A stretch of DNA of 11,476 bases from an uncultured Woeseiaceae bacterium (GCA_947259435.1 CAMYMP010000415.1:1-11476), one strand, 5' to 3'; shown: positions 1-8,983, numbered from the stretch's first letter. The notes: generated by a model not told the origin, from the sequence alone. Translations and numbers: made by a program.

Positions 1-695
1 GCTGACAGATTTATCCAGCGGCGAATGCCCTGCGGGTATCGCTTGTCGCCTATTTCCAGGTTCCCCAGCAACCGGCGCTGAATGACGCGCTGGCCGAGCG
101 GGCTGCCCATCGTCATTAGCAAATCGATGTCGACCTTGTCGCGCTCATTCCGCGACATCTGCCAGAGACTGTCCCAGGTGATAACGGACCCCATGATGTG
201 CCCGATCAGCAAGATCGGACGATGCGACTCGAAAGCAGCTCGCAAACGTACCTACAGCATCTGCCGCGTGTGTTCGGCGATGTCCTCGAGATTGCGCAGA
301 TAGCGCCGCAGGTCGCGCAAGTGCAGTTCCATACGCTCGTTGGCAACGTGCGGAATAAGGAACGGCACAACATCGGCAAGCGAAAACACCCAGCGCGCAG
401 CGCGGCGCCGCCATGACGTCGCTTCAGCAATGTCTTCAGGCGTCGCCGCCGACTGCGCGATGACAGCTTCTATGGCTTCCTGATCAATCGCGATGTCGCG
501 ATGCGTTTTGTAGAAGTGGTAAGTCCAGGACACGATATCAAAGCAATGCAGATTGGCAGCGATATCGAGCGCGATCTTCTCGTCGTGACGGCGCAGTCCT
601 GCGATCAAGCAACGAAACAGCGCATCCCGGTGCAAACGGGGCTCTGGCTTGGGCAAGAGGCCTGGCACGTAAAGGATCAGGGGCAACTCGATCAT
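1..695 (-). pseudogene. alpha/beta-hydrolase-like gene, broken by an amber codon, partial at window edge
   Basis: The reading frame starts with ATG at 695 and reads 147 residues, beginning [19 protein letters not shown], to a TAG at 252-254. The same frame continues open beyond the TAG to the window edge and still reads as sensible protein (ILLIGHIMGSVITWDSLWQ, then LLMTMGSPLGQRVI). The motif at residues 165-169 is GHIMG, matching the nucleophile elbow G-H-S-x-G of serine hydrolases, but the serine codon (195-197 on plus) reads ATC, isoleucine. The YVPGLL start resembles the first strand and oxyanion loop of alpha/beta hydrolases. The gene starts inside the stop of the upstream HAD gene (ATGA overlap, 692-695), so the two are probably translationally coupled. 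With the stop and the lost nucleophile together, I infer a decayed gene; two sequencing errors are the alternative. Family assignment is moderate, substrate unknown, and the C-terminus with its Asp/His lies outside the window. Confidence 0.6.
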
Positions 696-1387
696 GGTGT
701 TCGTATCCCGAGCAGTGCCAGCAGTTCGCCGACATGCCGAACGATGCCATCCGGCCGCTGCAGGTGGTCGGGCCAGTCCTGATTATCACGATTGACCCAG
801 ACCGATTTCAGTCCCGCTTCGCGTGCACCGGCAACATCGACTTCAGGGTGATCGCCGACATGCAGGGTTTGATCAGCATCTGCGCCACCGGCTTCGACGG
901 CCATATCGAATATTTTCCGGTTCGGCTTTGCGGCGCCAACAGCGGACGCCGAAACAACCTCATGGAACAGATCGCGAATGCCAATCGAACTCACATCGGC
1001 GTTGCCATTCGTCACCGCAATGACACAGTAACTCTTAGCCAGTACGGTCAGAGCAGGGCGAACCTCCGGAAAGACCTCGACGTCGTTGCGCGCCGCAATG
1101 AATACAGCCATCGCGTCGTCAACGAGGCTATCTCCATAGCCGGCCTCGATACCGAGTCGGCCGAGGACCGTACGCCGCAGAAACGTGAAGTCATGACTCC
1201 GCTCGGGATTCTCATCGACGACCTGCTCGCGCAGCTTGGAAATATCACCAGGCGTGAACCTCTCCGTGATGCGCGGATAGTTATCACACAGCCAGTTATG
1301 CAGCTCGCGCTCGGCCCGTTCGATAACCGGGTGGATCGCCCACAACGTGTCATCCAGATCAAGAGTAATGGTGCGGATGTCGCGCAC
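692..1387 (-). CDS. yigB: HAD-IA family phosphatase, YigB-like
   Basis: 231-residue haloacid dehalogenase-superfamily hydrolase. All four HAD motifs are visible: motif [10 protein letters not shown] with D10 (nucleophile) and D12; motif [11 protein letters not shown] around T126-N127; motif III lysine K154 in AAKPNRKIF; motif [14 protein letters not shown] with D179 and D184. The helical cap lies between about residues 17 and 110. The opening TLDLDDTLW...[10 protein letters not shown] and the VTNGNA stretch closely resemble Escherichia coli YigB, an FMN/sugar-phosphate phosphatase, so dephosphorylation of FMN or a related small phosphate in the cytoplasm is the best guess. The start is GTG at 1385-1387; there is no in-frame ATG upstream and only a weak GCGAG-type ribosome site. 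It is divergent from gloA, 38 bases away, and its stop overlaps the start of the damaged hydrolase gene. The gene looks intact. Class assignment is secure; exact substrate is not. Confidence 0.85.
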   Translation of the reverse strand: MRDIRTITLDLDDTLWAIHPVIERAERELHNWLCDNYPRITERFTPGDISKLREQVVDENPERSHDFTFLRRTVLGRLGIEAGYGDSLVDDAMAVFIAARNDVEVFPEVRPALTVLAKSYCVIAVTNGNADVSSIGIRDLFHEVVSASAVGAAKPNRKIFDMAVEAGGADADQTLHVGDHPEVDVAGAREAGLKSVWVNRDNQDWPDHLQRPDGIVRHVGELLALLGIRTP

Positions 1388-1425
1388 GTGTTGCTCGCTT
1401 CGAGAAGATAGGTGAATATTGTGGC

Positions 1426-1845
1426 ATGAAATACCTGCATACGATGGTACGCGTCACAGATGTCGACGCCTCGCTCGATTTTTATTGCGACAAGCTCGGG
1501 CTCGTCGAGTTGCGCCGCTATGACAGTGAGCAAGGGCGCTTCACACTCATATTCCTGGCAGCGCCTGGCGACACCGATGCCCAGGTCGAGCTGACCTGGA
1601 ACTGGGACCCCGAAGAGTACGACGAAGGCCGGAATTTTGGCCATCTGGCCTACGAGGTCGACGACATTTACGCTATATGCCAGCACCTCGTGGACGGCGG
1701 CGTAACAATCAACCGGCCGCCGCGCGACGGCCACATGGCGTTTGTGCGATCGCCCGACAACATCTCGATCGAACTGCTGCAAAAAGGCAGCGCGCTGCCG
1801 GTCCAGGAACCCTGGGCGTCGATGCCGAACTCCGGCCACTGGTAG
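1426..1845 (+). CDS. gloA: lactoylglutathione lyase (glyoxalase I)
   Basis: 139-residue VOC-superfamily enzyme that isomerises the methylglyoxal-glutathione hemithioacetal to S-lactoylglutathione, the first step of cytoplasmic methylglyoxal detoxification. The two beta-alpha-beta-beta-beta modules are visible: [20 protein letters not shown] with the second half of module 1 (VELTWNW), then [10 protein letters not shown] and ISIELLQKG. The four metal ligands of bacterial GloA are at the expected places: H5, E55, H73 and E116. Length and the N-terminal LHTMVRV-D-SLDFY pattern match the short Ni-type bacterial enzymes. The ATG at 1426 is the natural start because the N-terminal ligand lies at residue 5; the upstream AGGTG is a weak, distant ribosome site. 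It faces yigB head to head and batD tail to tail. No anomalies were seen. Confidence is high. Confidence 0.95.
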   Translation: MKYLHTMVRVTDVDASLDFYCDKLGLVELRRYDSEQGRFTLIFLAAPGDTDAQVELTWNWDPEEYDEGRNFGHLAYEVDDIYAICQHLVDGGVTINRPPRDGHMAFVRSPDNISIELLQKGSALPVQEPWASMPNSGHW

Positions 1846-1871
1846 GCGTCGGCTTACTGATCAGCCGCGGC

Positions 1872-1955
1872 CGGCATGTTGCTCATCTTCATGTCTCGAT
1901 CCCGCTTGACGGGAGCTCGCTGCGCTGCGCTTTACTTCCGATGAGCAACATGCCG
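1872..1955. repeat. 16-bp perfect inverted repeat with 52-nt centre, between gloA and the end of batD
   Basis: The left arm 1872-1887 (cggcatgttgctcatc) is the exact reverse complement of 1940-1955 (gatgagcaacatgccg). Between the arms, 1900-1904 and 1910-1914 form a smaller hairpin (tcccg / cggga, 5-nt loop). The right arm lies within the final codons of batD, encoding RHVAH of its C-terminus; the left arm is intergenic. It lies between convergent genes, where a two-way terminator would be expected, but the 52-nt centre and lack of a following T-run are unlike an ordinary rho-independent terminator. A small palindromic mobile element or a transcript-end structure are both possible. Confidence 0.7.
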
Positions 1956-3650
1956 CCCACGGCTTGACTCAAACAGTTCGTCGGCATCAGCGGTGGCAGC
2001 AGTTCGGCCTTCAGAACGGTGATCGTTGTCGTTCGACAGGACCGAAAACGAGCGCAGGGCTTTGGCCAGCGCCTCGCCATTCCAGTCGCCACGTGTCGGG
2101 CCGTAGCTCTGACTCGACAGACGATCGAGTTCGACGGCAAGCGGCGCGGAAACGCGCTGCGCAATTGCGCCGATACTTCGCGGCGTATCATTTGGCCACT
2201 GCACGCCCGCCCACGCTAGAAGCGCCTTGCGCACGCCTGCGCCGTCGCCGGCCAGCGCGGCTTTACGAGCTGCCTTGAGATGCCGTGCCTGCTGTTTGTG
2301 CAGCGGTACCTGCGCCGGTTCGCGCTCGCGCTTGCGCGGCCGGGATGACCACCACCAGGCAACCAGCGTCAACAGCCACGCGGCGGCCAGCAGTTCGCTG
2401 ACGCGACGCCAGAATCCGCGTGGCATCTTGTCCGTAGCAGGCTCATTGCTGCTGCTCGCGGCCATCTCGTCGGCCGCGGCCCCGTCAGGCTTTGGAACCG
2501 CCGGCTCGCTCGATGGCAGGATGGTGATCGAGCGTGCAGGCAAACGGGCGACCTGCCATGCCGCAGTTTCGGTGTTCCACCACGGCACCTCGAGCGCCGG
2601 TAATACGACGACGCCCGGCGTTACACCGATCATCGCGTACTGGTCTTTGCGCACGCCACGGATGCCGCCGGACCCGACGCGGCGACTCAGCTCAGGTTTA
2701 TCCGGGTAGACATTGACACCCTCCACCGCGGGTAGATCAAGCGCCGGAATCTGGGTCTCGAGCTGGCCCAAAGCACTGGTTATGACATGACGCGTCAGCG
2801 GCTCACCCGCCGTGATTTTTTCCGCATCCCGCGACCAGTCCTCCGCAATCAAGAGTTCACGAGCCGGAAGCCAGACCGCATCCGGATAGTCGGCCGGCCG
2901 CGGCGGGATTGGCAATACCGTCACCGACTGCGGCTCAGACTCATACACTTTGCGTCCCGTAATGCGGCCATCGCGCAGCACGCGCGCCTCGAAGCGCGCG
3001 GGAGAAATCTCGATATTGCCGCTCTCCTGTGGATAGAGGGCGTACACGCGTTCGACAACATTGTAAGGCGTACCATCGATCACTGCTTCGTAACTCCGAT
3101 CATCCCCCGCAAGCTCGGTAAGCACTTCGACCCCGCTGATCGTCGGTTCGCGCAACGCCGGCTGCCGCGTCGCAACCGAGCGATAGATCTTGATCGTCAG
3201 AAGCACCTGCGCCTGAACATAGGTCTCAGTAAAATCGACCTCGCTGGTCACGAACACGTCGGCCTCACCGGGCGGCTCGTAGCTCGGCTCGCTTACCGAA
3301 ATCACGAGAGCCTCACTTTGCTCATTACCGAGCGCGATCGGCGGGATGACGACCTGGCCATTGCGCTTTGGCATCAGCACGTAGGTCCACGTCTTGCTGC
3401 GGCGAATCTGGCCGTTGACGATTGTTGTGTTGCTGAGCTGACTACCCTGCCCGACGTAAAAGTCCTGATCGAGCACGGAAACATCCGGCTGCTGGTCGAT
3501 GTTCGAGTCCGACACGATCTCGAGCGTGAACGACTCGTTGAGCTCGATATCGGCACGGTCGACGCGCGCAGTGACCGCGGCCAGTACCTCAGATACACAC
3601 AGCAAAGCCGCAGCAAGCAACGCTGTCTGTCGCAGCAGGCCGGCTACCAT
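1932..3650 (-). CDS. batD: BatD-like membrane-anchored protein of the Bat operon
   Basis: 572 residues from the chosen ATG at 3650. That start gives a clean signal peptide (MVAGLLRQTALLAAALLCVSE, then VLA-AVTARVDR) and a 7-base overlap (ATGGTAG) with the batB-batC stop. The frame is open further upstream to 3773, but that extension has no signal character and overlaps batC coding. The mature part begins VTARVDRADIELNESFTLEI, the beta-sandwich opening typical of BatD, followed by a large extracytoplasmic region. A membrane segment follows at about residues 418-436 (LLAAAWLLTLVAWWWSS), then a basic cytoplasmic tail of about 136 residues with an ARHLKAARKAALAGD helical region. BatD proteins work with BatA/BatB; the exact activity is not established. 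The last residues (GRHVAHRK) are encoded by one arm of an inverted repeat and may not be ancestral. Family call is firm. Confidence 0.85.
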   Translation of the reverse strand: MVAGLLRQTALLAAALLCVSEVLAAVTARVDRADIELNESFTLEIVSDSNIDQQPDVSVLDQDFYVGQGSQLSNTTIVNGQIRRSKTWTYVLMPKRNGQVVIPPIALGNEQSEALVISVSEPSYEPPGEADVFVTSEVDFTETYVQAQVLLTIKIYRSVATRQPALREPTISGVEVLTELAGDDRSYEAVIDGTPYNVVERVYALYPQESGNIEISPARFEARVLRDGRITGRKVYESEPQSVTVLPIPPRPADYPDAVWLPARELLIAEDWSRDAEKITAGEPLTRHVITSALGQLETQIPALDLPAVEGVNVYPDKPELSRRVGSGGIRGVRKDQYAMIGVTPGVVVLPALEVPWWNTETAAWQVARLPARSITILPSSEPAVPKPDGAAADEMAASSSNEPATDKMPRGFWRRVSELLAAAWLLTLVAWWWSSRPRKREREPAQVPLHKQQARHLKAARKAALAGDGAGVRKALLAWAGVQWPNDTPRSIGAIAQRVSAPLAVELDRLSSQSYGPTRGDWNGEALAKALRSFSVLSNDNDHRSEGRTAATADADELFESSRGRHVAHRK

Positions 3651-5458
3651 GGCCGCACCTCGTCGTCCGGCCAGGTGTTGTTGCCATCCTGGTCCTTGCC
3701 CGTTTTCTGGTACTGATAGCGAAATTTCCGTCTCAGCAAACCGCCCGGATCGTTGGGGATGCGGCGTAACCACTGCTCCATAGCCTGCTGCTGCTCCTGC
3801 TGCTGACGTAACGCCTCAAGTTCCTCTTCGCTCAGCTGCTGCTGGGCCATTTGCTGCCCATTTTGTTGCGCCTCTTCTGCCGCGCGCTGCAGCTCTTTCT
3901 GCAACGCTTCGAGGTCCTCCTGGCTGCTTTCCTGGTCGTCGCGCTGCGACGCGTCGCTATCGTCGGGCTGCCCGTCTGACTGCGCCGAGCTATCCGAGTT
4001 ATCCTGCTCGGACTCGCCACCGCTATCCGACTGCTCGCCCTCGCCCTGCTCGTCCGATGGCTCTTGCTGATCACCCTGATTCTGTTGCTGCTGCTGTTGC
4101 TCCTGCGCCTGCTTCAACAGATCGCGATTGTATGCCGCATCGGCATCGTCAGGATCGATCTCGAGCACCTGTTCGTAAGCGTCGATTGCCGATTCGAATT
4201 CACCCTGTCGCGCCATTGCATTGCCGAGGTTGTACAGACTGCGAGCGTCTGCCCGTTCGGCGAACGCCCTGGCACTGTCTGCATAATTCTCTGCGCGATA
4301 CTGCGCGACGGCGCGCCACTCGGAGTTCTCAAAAAGAGCAGCGGCTTCTTTGGCCGCACCTTGTTCGAGCTTCCGTTGCGCCTGTTGGTCTTTGGTCTGC
4401 CAGAGATCGTTCCAGGTTAGGGCATGCGCCTCTTTGTCGGGCGGCAAGATAAACAAAAGCAGGACAACTACCCAACCACGCCGAAACGCCAACGCCGCCA
4501 GCGGCAGCAAGAGCAGCGCCAGCCAGGGTCCTTCCTCGCGCCAGTTGTCGGTCGCCAGGTTCTCGTCGCCCGACTGCTGGCTTCCGGTTGCTCCGCTGAG
4601 CAAATAATCGAGGTCGCGATCATCGGTCGACAACATGGAGAAGCGCCCGCCGCCGGCCGCGGCAAGTGACCTGAGCGAATGCTCCTCGAGCCGGGGCCTC
4701 GAGCCGGGGCACGGCAAGGTTGCCTGACTGATCGGTAACGAAGCCGCCGCTCAGTCTCGGGATTGGCGCTCCTTCAGCCGTGCCAACCGCAAGCACGGAT
4801 AAGGTGTATCCAAAGGCTTTGAGATCGCGTGCCGTTCTTTCTGTATCCGGTGACGAACTGCCGTCGGTAACCAGCAGAATCTCGCCGCTGGCCGCACCGG
4901 CCTGCTCCAGAAGTTGCTTGCCTTTGTCGATCGCAGCGGTCGGATAGCTGCCGCGACTCGGCATAATGTCGGTACTCAGGCTGTTAACCAGCGCCGCTAT
5001 CGTGTCCGTGTCGGTCGTCAGCGGCGTGACTGTGAATGCGTTTGACGAATAGACGACCAGCGCGGTCTGCCCGCTCCCCCGTCGTTCCAGCAAATCGAGA
5101 ATCTTCAGGCGAGCACGCATAAGACGGCTCGGGGCAACGTCCTGCGCATCCATCGATCGCGACAAATCCAGTGCGACCACCAGTGCCTGATCGGATCGGA
5201 ACACCGGCTGTTCGACACGCTGCCAGGCCGGGCCCGCCATCGCGGTCGCAGCGATGACGCCACCAAGACCAAGCAGCCACCAGCGGTAGTCGGAACGCCG
5301 ATTGGCTGAACGAGACAGCACGGCACAAGCGATCTGTCAACGACATTCTGCCAGCTGCCGGGTCCGAGTCGACGACGCGCCAGCAGTATCGTGCATGCAA
5401 TAACGGCGGGCACGGCCCATAGCCACTCCGGCCGCAAGAAATGAAAGTCAGCCCACAT
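3644..5458 (-). pseudogene. batB: batB-batC fusion (VWA domain plus TPR), frameshifted twice
   Basis: Starting at ATG 5458 (GAGG 8 nt upstream), the first 46 residues, MWADFHFLRPEWLWAVPAVI and a membrane segment, are BatB N-terminus. Near 5320 the homologous frame moves by one base. The VWA domain then reads in another frame (5321-4700): a second membrane segment, MIDAS motif VVALDLSRSMD, LLVTDGSSSP. At 4684-4709 a 13-bp tandem duplication shifts the frame back. From there to the TAG at 3644 come membrane segments (WLALLLLPLAALAF; WVVVLLLFIL), a TPR region (YADSARAFAERADARSLYNL, then EFESAIDAYEQVLEIDPDD), and a Gln/Ser/Asp/Glu-rich linker and tail. Removing 13 bases and adding one gives exactly 601 codons, so the intact gene would encode a fused VWA-TPR protein of about 600 residues. 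As it stands only separate pieces could be made. Real mutation or assembly error is undecided. Confidence 0.8.
4684..4709 (-). repeat. 13-bp exact tandem duplication that breaks batB-batC
   Basis: cctcgagccgggg occurs twice back to back (4684-4696 and 4697-4709). Read on the minus strand with both copies, the VWA frame runs ...GNLAVPRLEAPARGAFA and ends at 4620. With one copy deleted it reads GNLAVPRLEEHSLRSLAAAGG and continues in frame through the TPR part to 3644. The length, 13, is 1 modulo 3, which explains the frameshift. Confidence 0.9.
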
Positions 5459-5493
5459 CGGCACGTCCTCTACGCGCAGGCATCGCGACACAG

Positions 5494-6525
5494 TCAAACA
5501 GCATCGGGAAGCTCCCCTCTCCACCGCACCGCCAGGCTCTTTAGCAAACTTACGAGGCAAAGAAATGACGCCAGCGCAAATGCGCCACCCAGCGGCCAGT
5601 AGTAGAGTGATTTGATGGGGCGGAAACCGGCCTCGGGTTCAGCAACCGGCTCAAGCTCGTCGACAAGCCGGTAGATATCCTGCAAGCCTGCCGTGTCCTT
5701 GGCGCGAAAGTACCGGCCGCCGGTCAGTTCTGCGATGCCTGTCAGCGTCTTTTCATCGAGATCAGCCGACGGGTTGATGTTGCGACGGCCACCGATCAAT
5801 GAGGACACTTCGAGTTGCTCGGCACCGATGCCGATCGTGTAAACCCTGAGCCCCACCTGCTGCGCCAGTTCAGCCGCCTTGATCGGTTCAATCTCGCCGG
5901 CCGTGTTGGCGCCATCGGTCAGCAAAACCAGCACTTGCTCGCTCGCATCCGCGTCCTGATCGTGAATCCGTTTGACTGCGAGCGTAATCGCATCGCCGAT
6001 CGCCGTTTTTTCACCGGCGAGACCGATGAATGCCTCCAATAACAGCACCTTTACGGTCTCGCGATCGAGCGTCAGCGGAACCTGCAGATAAGCGCGCTCG
6101 CCGAAAAGAATCAGGCCGATCCGATCGCCTTCGCGACGGCTGATGAAATCGCTGGCGACGGCTTTCGTTGCTGTGAGTCGGTCCACCCGACGACCTCCCA
6201 GTTCGAAGTCCTTCTGATCCATGCTGCCCGACAAATCGACGGCCAGCATGAGGTTGCGGCCCGAGACCGGCACTTCGAGCTCGTCGCCGATGCGCTCGGG
6301 TCGCGCAGCGGAGACGACGAGTAGCACCCAGGCAATGGCCGCGATCCAGAAACGCCAATTGAATAACTGCTCAGTGCTTGGCCGTTGAGAAAGCGTTGAG
6401 AAAGCGGACAACGAAGGCACTTTGAGCCCGGCGTCCTGCAGGCTTGCCGACTCGGAAAGCAACTTGCGGGCAATAATCGGCAGCGGCAATGCGAGCAGCA
6501 CCCAGGGCCATGCCAGCGACCACAT
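5494..6525 (-). CDS. batA: BatA-like VWA-domain membrane protein
   Basis: 343 residues. Membrane segments at about 3-19, 57-74 and 310-328 flank a von Willebrand factor A domain. The metal-ion-dependent adhesion site is complete: D97-x-S99-x-S101 in AVDLSGSMD, T174 in GEKTAIGDAI, and D204 in LLTDGANT. Charged residues in the loop after the first helix (RKLLSE) and after the last (KSLAVRWRGE) suggest these face the cytoplasm, placing the VWA domain outside the inner membrane; that is inference from the positive-inside rule. In this family BatA is thought to work with BatB and the MoxR ATPase. The start ATG at 6525 shares one base with the stop of the DUF4381 gene (TGATG), and batB begins 35 bases after the stop. 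Unlike batB and DUF58, this gene shows no lesion. Family call is firm. Confidence 0.93.
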   Translation of the reverse strand: MWSLAWPWVLLALPLPIIARKLLSESASLQDAGLKVPSLSAFSTLSQRPSTEQLFNWRFWIAAIAWVLLVVSAARPERIGDELEVPVSGRNLMLAVDLSGSMDQKDFELGGRRVDRLTATKAVASDFISRREGDRIGLILFGERAYLQVPLTLDRETVKVLLLEAFIGLAGEKTAIGDAITLAVKRIHDQDADASEQVLVLLTDGANTAGEIEPIKAAELAQQVGLRVYTIGIGAEQLEVSSLIGGRRNINPSADLDEKTLTGIAELTGGRYFRAKDTAGLQDIYRLVDELEPVAEPEAGFRPIKSLYYWPLGGAFALASFLCLVSLLKSLAVRWRGELPDAV

Positions 6526-7016
6526 CAGGTTTGGCCTCCGACCGGCGTCGCGAGTCGCTGCCGCACTGCGGCGACGACGTCTACGAGTTCCATTGCTGAA
6601 ATGTCGTCGCTCGGTGCGCGATAGGGCAATTCGAGCAACTTGCGCCCGGCTTCACTTTGAAAGCGCGGCTGGTCGAGATCCTTGTCGAGCCAGGCCAGCC
6701 AGGCGTCGCCGGTCAGTCCGGCAACTTCCTGGCGCGGTGCATATGCAAGCATCGTGCGCCGCAGCAACTCCGACAGAGCGCTGCTGAACGCTATCGCGTC
6801 ACGGTGCCGTTCAAATTCGGCAGTCAGATTCCTGAGCTGCAGCAGCGCGCGTCGCCTCGCCGCACCGCGCGCACGTTTTTGCAGGTAGCGCCTGACAAGA
6901 TAAATGAGGCCGATTGCCACCAGCGCAATAACGACCCACCAGCCTGGCGCTAGCGGCCACCAGCCGATGGCCGCGGGCAAGTGCAGGTCGCGCAGTGGAA
7001 TCTGCGAAGGATCCAC
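6525..7016 (-). CDS. DUF4381 family membrane protein
   Basis: 163 residues starting from GTG at 7014-7016 (MDPSQIPLRDLHLPAAIGWW). Visible parts are a short polar N-terminus with the family-typical LRDLHLP and WWPLAPGWW motifs, one membrane segment at about 25-41 (GWWVVIALVAIGLIYLV), a very basic stretch (RRYLQKRARGAARRR), and a soluble helical cytoplasmic part with LSELLRRTML and GDAWLAWLDKD. DUF4381 proteins are found between the DUF58 and VWA genes of gammaproteobacterial Bat operons; their biochemical function is unknown. It is separated from the DUF58 stop by two bases and overlaps batA by one base, consistent with a single transcript. An AAGGA ten bases before the GTG may be its ribosome site. 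No damage seen. Confidence 0.87.
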   Translation of the reverse strand: MDPSQIPLRDLHLPAAIGWWPLAPGWWVVIALVAIGLIYLVRRYLQKRARGAARRRALLQLRNLTAEFERHRDAIAFSSALSELLRRTMLAYAPRQEVAGLTGDAWLAWLDKDLDQPRFQSEAGRKLLELPYRAPSDDISAMELVDVVAAVRQRLATPVGGQT

Positions 7017-7018
7017 CG

Positions 7019-7984
7019 CTATCGCGTCCTTCGTCCGAGAGCAGTTTGCAGCGCCGCGACCGGATCATCCTCGGTCGAGAGTTGCATAAGATGGACGCCA
7101 TAGCGCTGACAAAACGCCGCCAACTCCTGGCTACGCGCTTCAAATGCACTTTCGTAGTCGAGACGAGCTGCTCCGGCCACCGTATCGATCGCGAGTTCAG
7201 CATCGCCGGATACGAGGCGGTAGCGTCCGGGCGGCGGCAATTTCCGTTCGAGCGGATCATTGATGAATACGGCGAGCACTTCGTTATGGCGAGCAACGCT
7301 CGACAAATAGGACTGTGCCGACCGCGTAAAGCCCGCAAAATCGCTCAGAATCACGACCAGGCTTCCGGGCCGCGCTACGCGTCGCTGGCCGCGCAACGCG
7401 TCGCAGCGCTGACATTGCCTGAATCAACGGCGCTTCCTCATTCTCATTGCTGTTGCTCTGACGCTTCTCCCAGTCCGGATGACTGACCAGTTCGTGCACG
7501 TAACGCAGTGCCGCCTGGCGGCCGAGGCGTGGTTTCAGCTCGCGATGCGTCGTGTCGCCGAATATCAGGCCGCCTAACCTGTCGCCGCGATGGTGCGCAG
7601 CCCATGACAAAAGCGCTGCGGCACGACTTGCGTTAACTGACTTGAAACAGCCTCGCGTCGCGAAGTGCATGTTCGCGCGCAGATCGACGACGACGAGCAC
7701 CGGCCGCTCGCGTTCTTCGCGAAATAGCTTGGTATAAGCGGTTGTGCTGCGCGCAGTCACGCGCCAGTCGATGCTGCGCGGATCGTCACCCGGCTGGTAT
7801 GGGCGTGACTCGTCAAATTCCATGCCGCGGCCGCGAAAATGGGAGACATAAGCACCTGTCTGCAGCGAGTTGACGCGCAGCACATCAAGCGCGATCGCGC
7901 GCGCCGGACCGCTGAGTCGAATCAGGCCTGCCTGGCTAATGCTGACAGGTGACACATCCTCGCGACGCGTGTCCAACAAAGCCA

Positions 7985-7985
<1 letters not shown>
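7019..7985 (-). pseudogene. DUF58 protein, frameshifted by a 19-bp tandem duplication
   Basis: The gene starts with GTG at 7985, which shares one base with the moxR stop. The N-terminal two thirds carry the DUF58 hallmarks GRGMEFDESRPYQPGDDPR, SIDWRVTARS and VLVVVDLRANM. After SALRRVARP at about 7387 the frame becomes meaningless and ends at 7284. The true C-terminal part reads in another frame down to 7019: RRVARPGSLVVILSDFAGF, then HNEVLAVFINDPLE. The junction is a near-perfect 19-bp tandem repeat at 7367-7404. Deleting one copy yields LRRVARPGSLVVILSDF in one frame and a 315-residue protein, the usual length for the family. DUF58 proteins sit next to MoxR ATPases and contain a degenerate VWA-like fold; their precise activity is unknown. 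The product as encoded would be a truncated 233-residue protein, unless the duplication is an assembly error or is reversible. Confidence 0.85.
7367..7404 (-). repeat. 19-bp near-exact tandem duplication that breaks the DUF58 gene
   Basis: The plus-strand units are gggccgcgctacgcgtcgc (7367-7385) and tggccgcgcaacgcgtcgc (7386-7404), matching at 17 of 19 positions. Their length is 1 modulo 3. Each unit on the minus strand encodes a version of RRVARP in a different frame, and removing either copy restores the conserved DUF58 stretch ending in the LVVILSDF strand. The two mismatches indicate that the duplication is not a simple copy artefact of one read, or that it has had time to diverge. Confidence 0.85.
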
Positions 7986-8953
<968 letters not shown>

Positions 8954-8983
8954 TAAGAACTCCGGAGGAAAAATCGGCGTGCC

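Noticed and set aside
734..1411. 225-codon plus-strand frame opposite the HAD phosphatase
   Set aside because: The HAD motifs on the minus strand are complete; the antisense protein has no domain or start signals.
1048..1839. 263-codon minus-strand frame opposite gloA
   Set aside because: gloA carries all four metal ligands on the plus strand, and the antisense frame also runs through the HAD gene out of frame.
1872..1955. Inverted repeat as an integron attC site or classical rho-independent terminator
   Set aside because: No attC core sites or integrase are visible, and the 52-nt centre without a T-run does not fit an intrinsic terminator.
1889..2191. Alternative frame at the end of batD reading AELLPPLMPTN, suggesting another C-terminal frameshift
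   Set aside because: The LPPL-type ending resembles some BatD C-termini from memory, but the in-frame BatD sequence is open to a stop and I cannot prove the shift without an alignment.
2787..3716. 309-codon open frame on the plus strand opposite batD
   Set aside because: It is antisense to a well-supported gene, its protein is highly basic with no recognisable domain, and it is typical of spurious frames in GC-rich DNA.
3650..3773. Longer BatD start giving 613 residues
   Set aside because: The extra 41 residues lie inside batC coding, have no signal character and precede an obvious signal peptide at the inner ATG.
3784..4110. CTG/CTC-rich runs as a microsatellite or CRISPR-like array
   Set aside because: The triplets are interrupted and irregular and are explained by the Gln/Glu/Ser-rich coding sequence.
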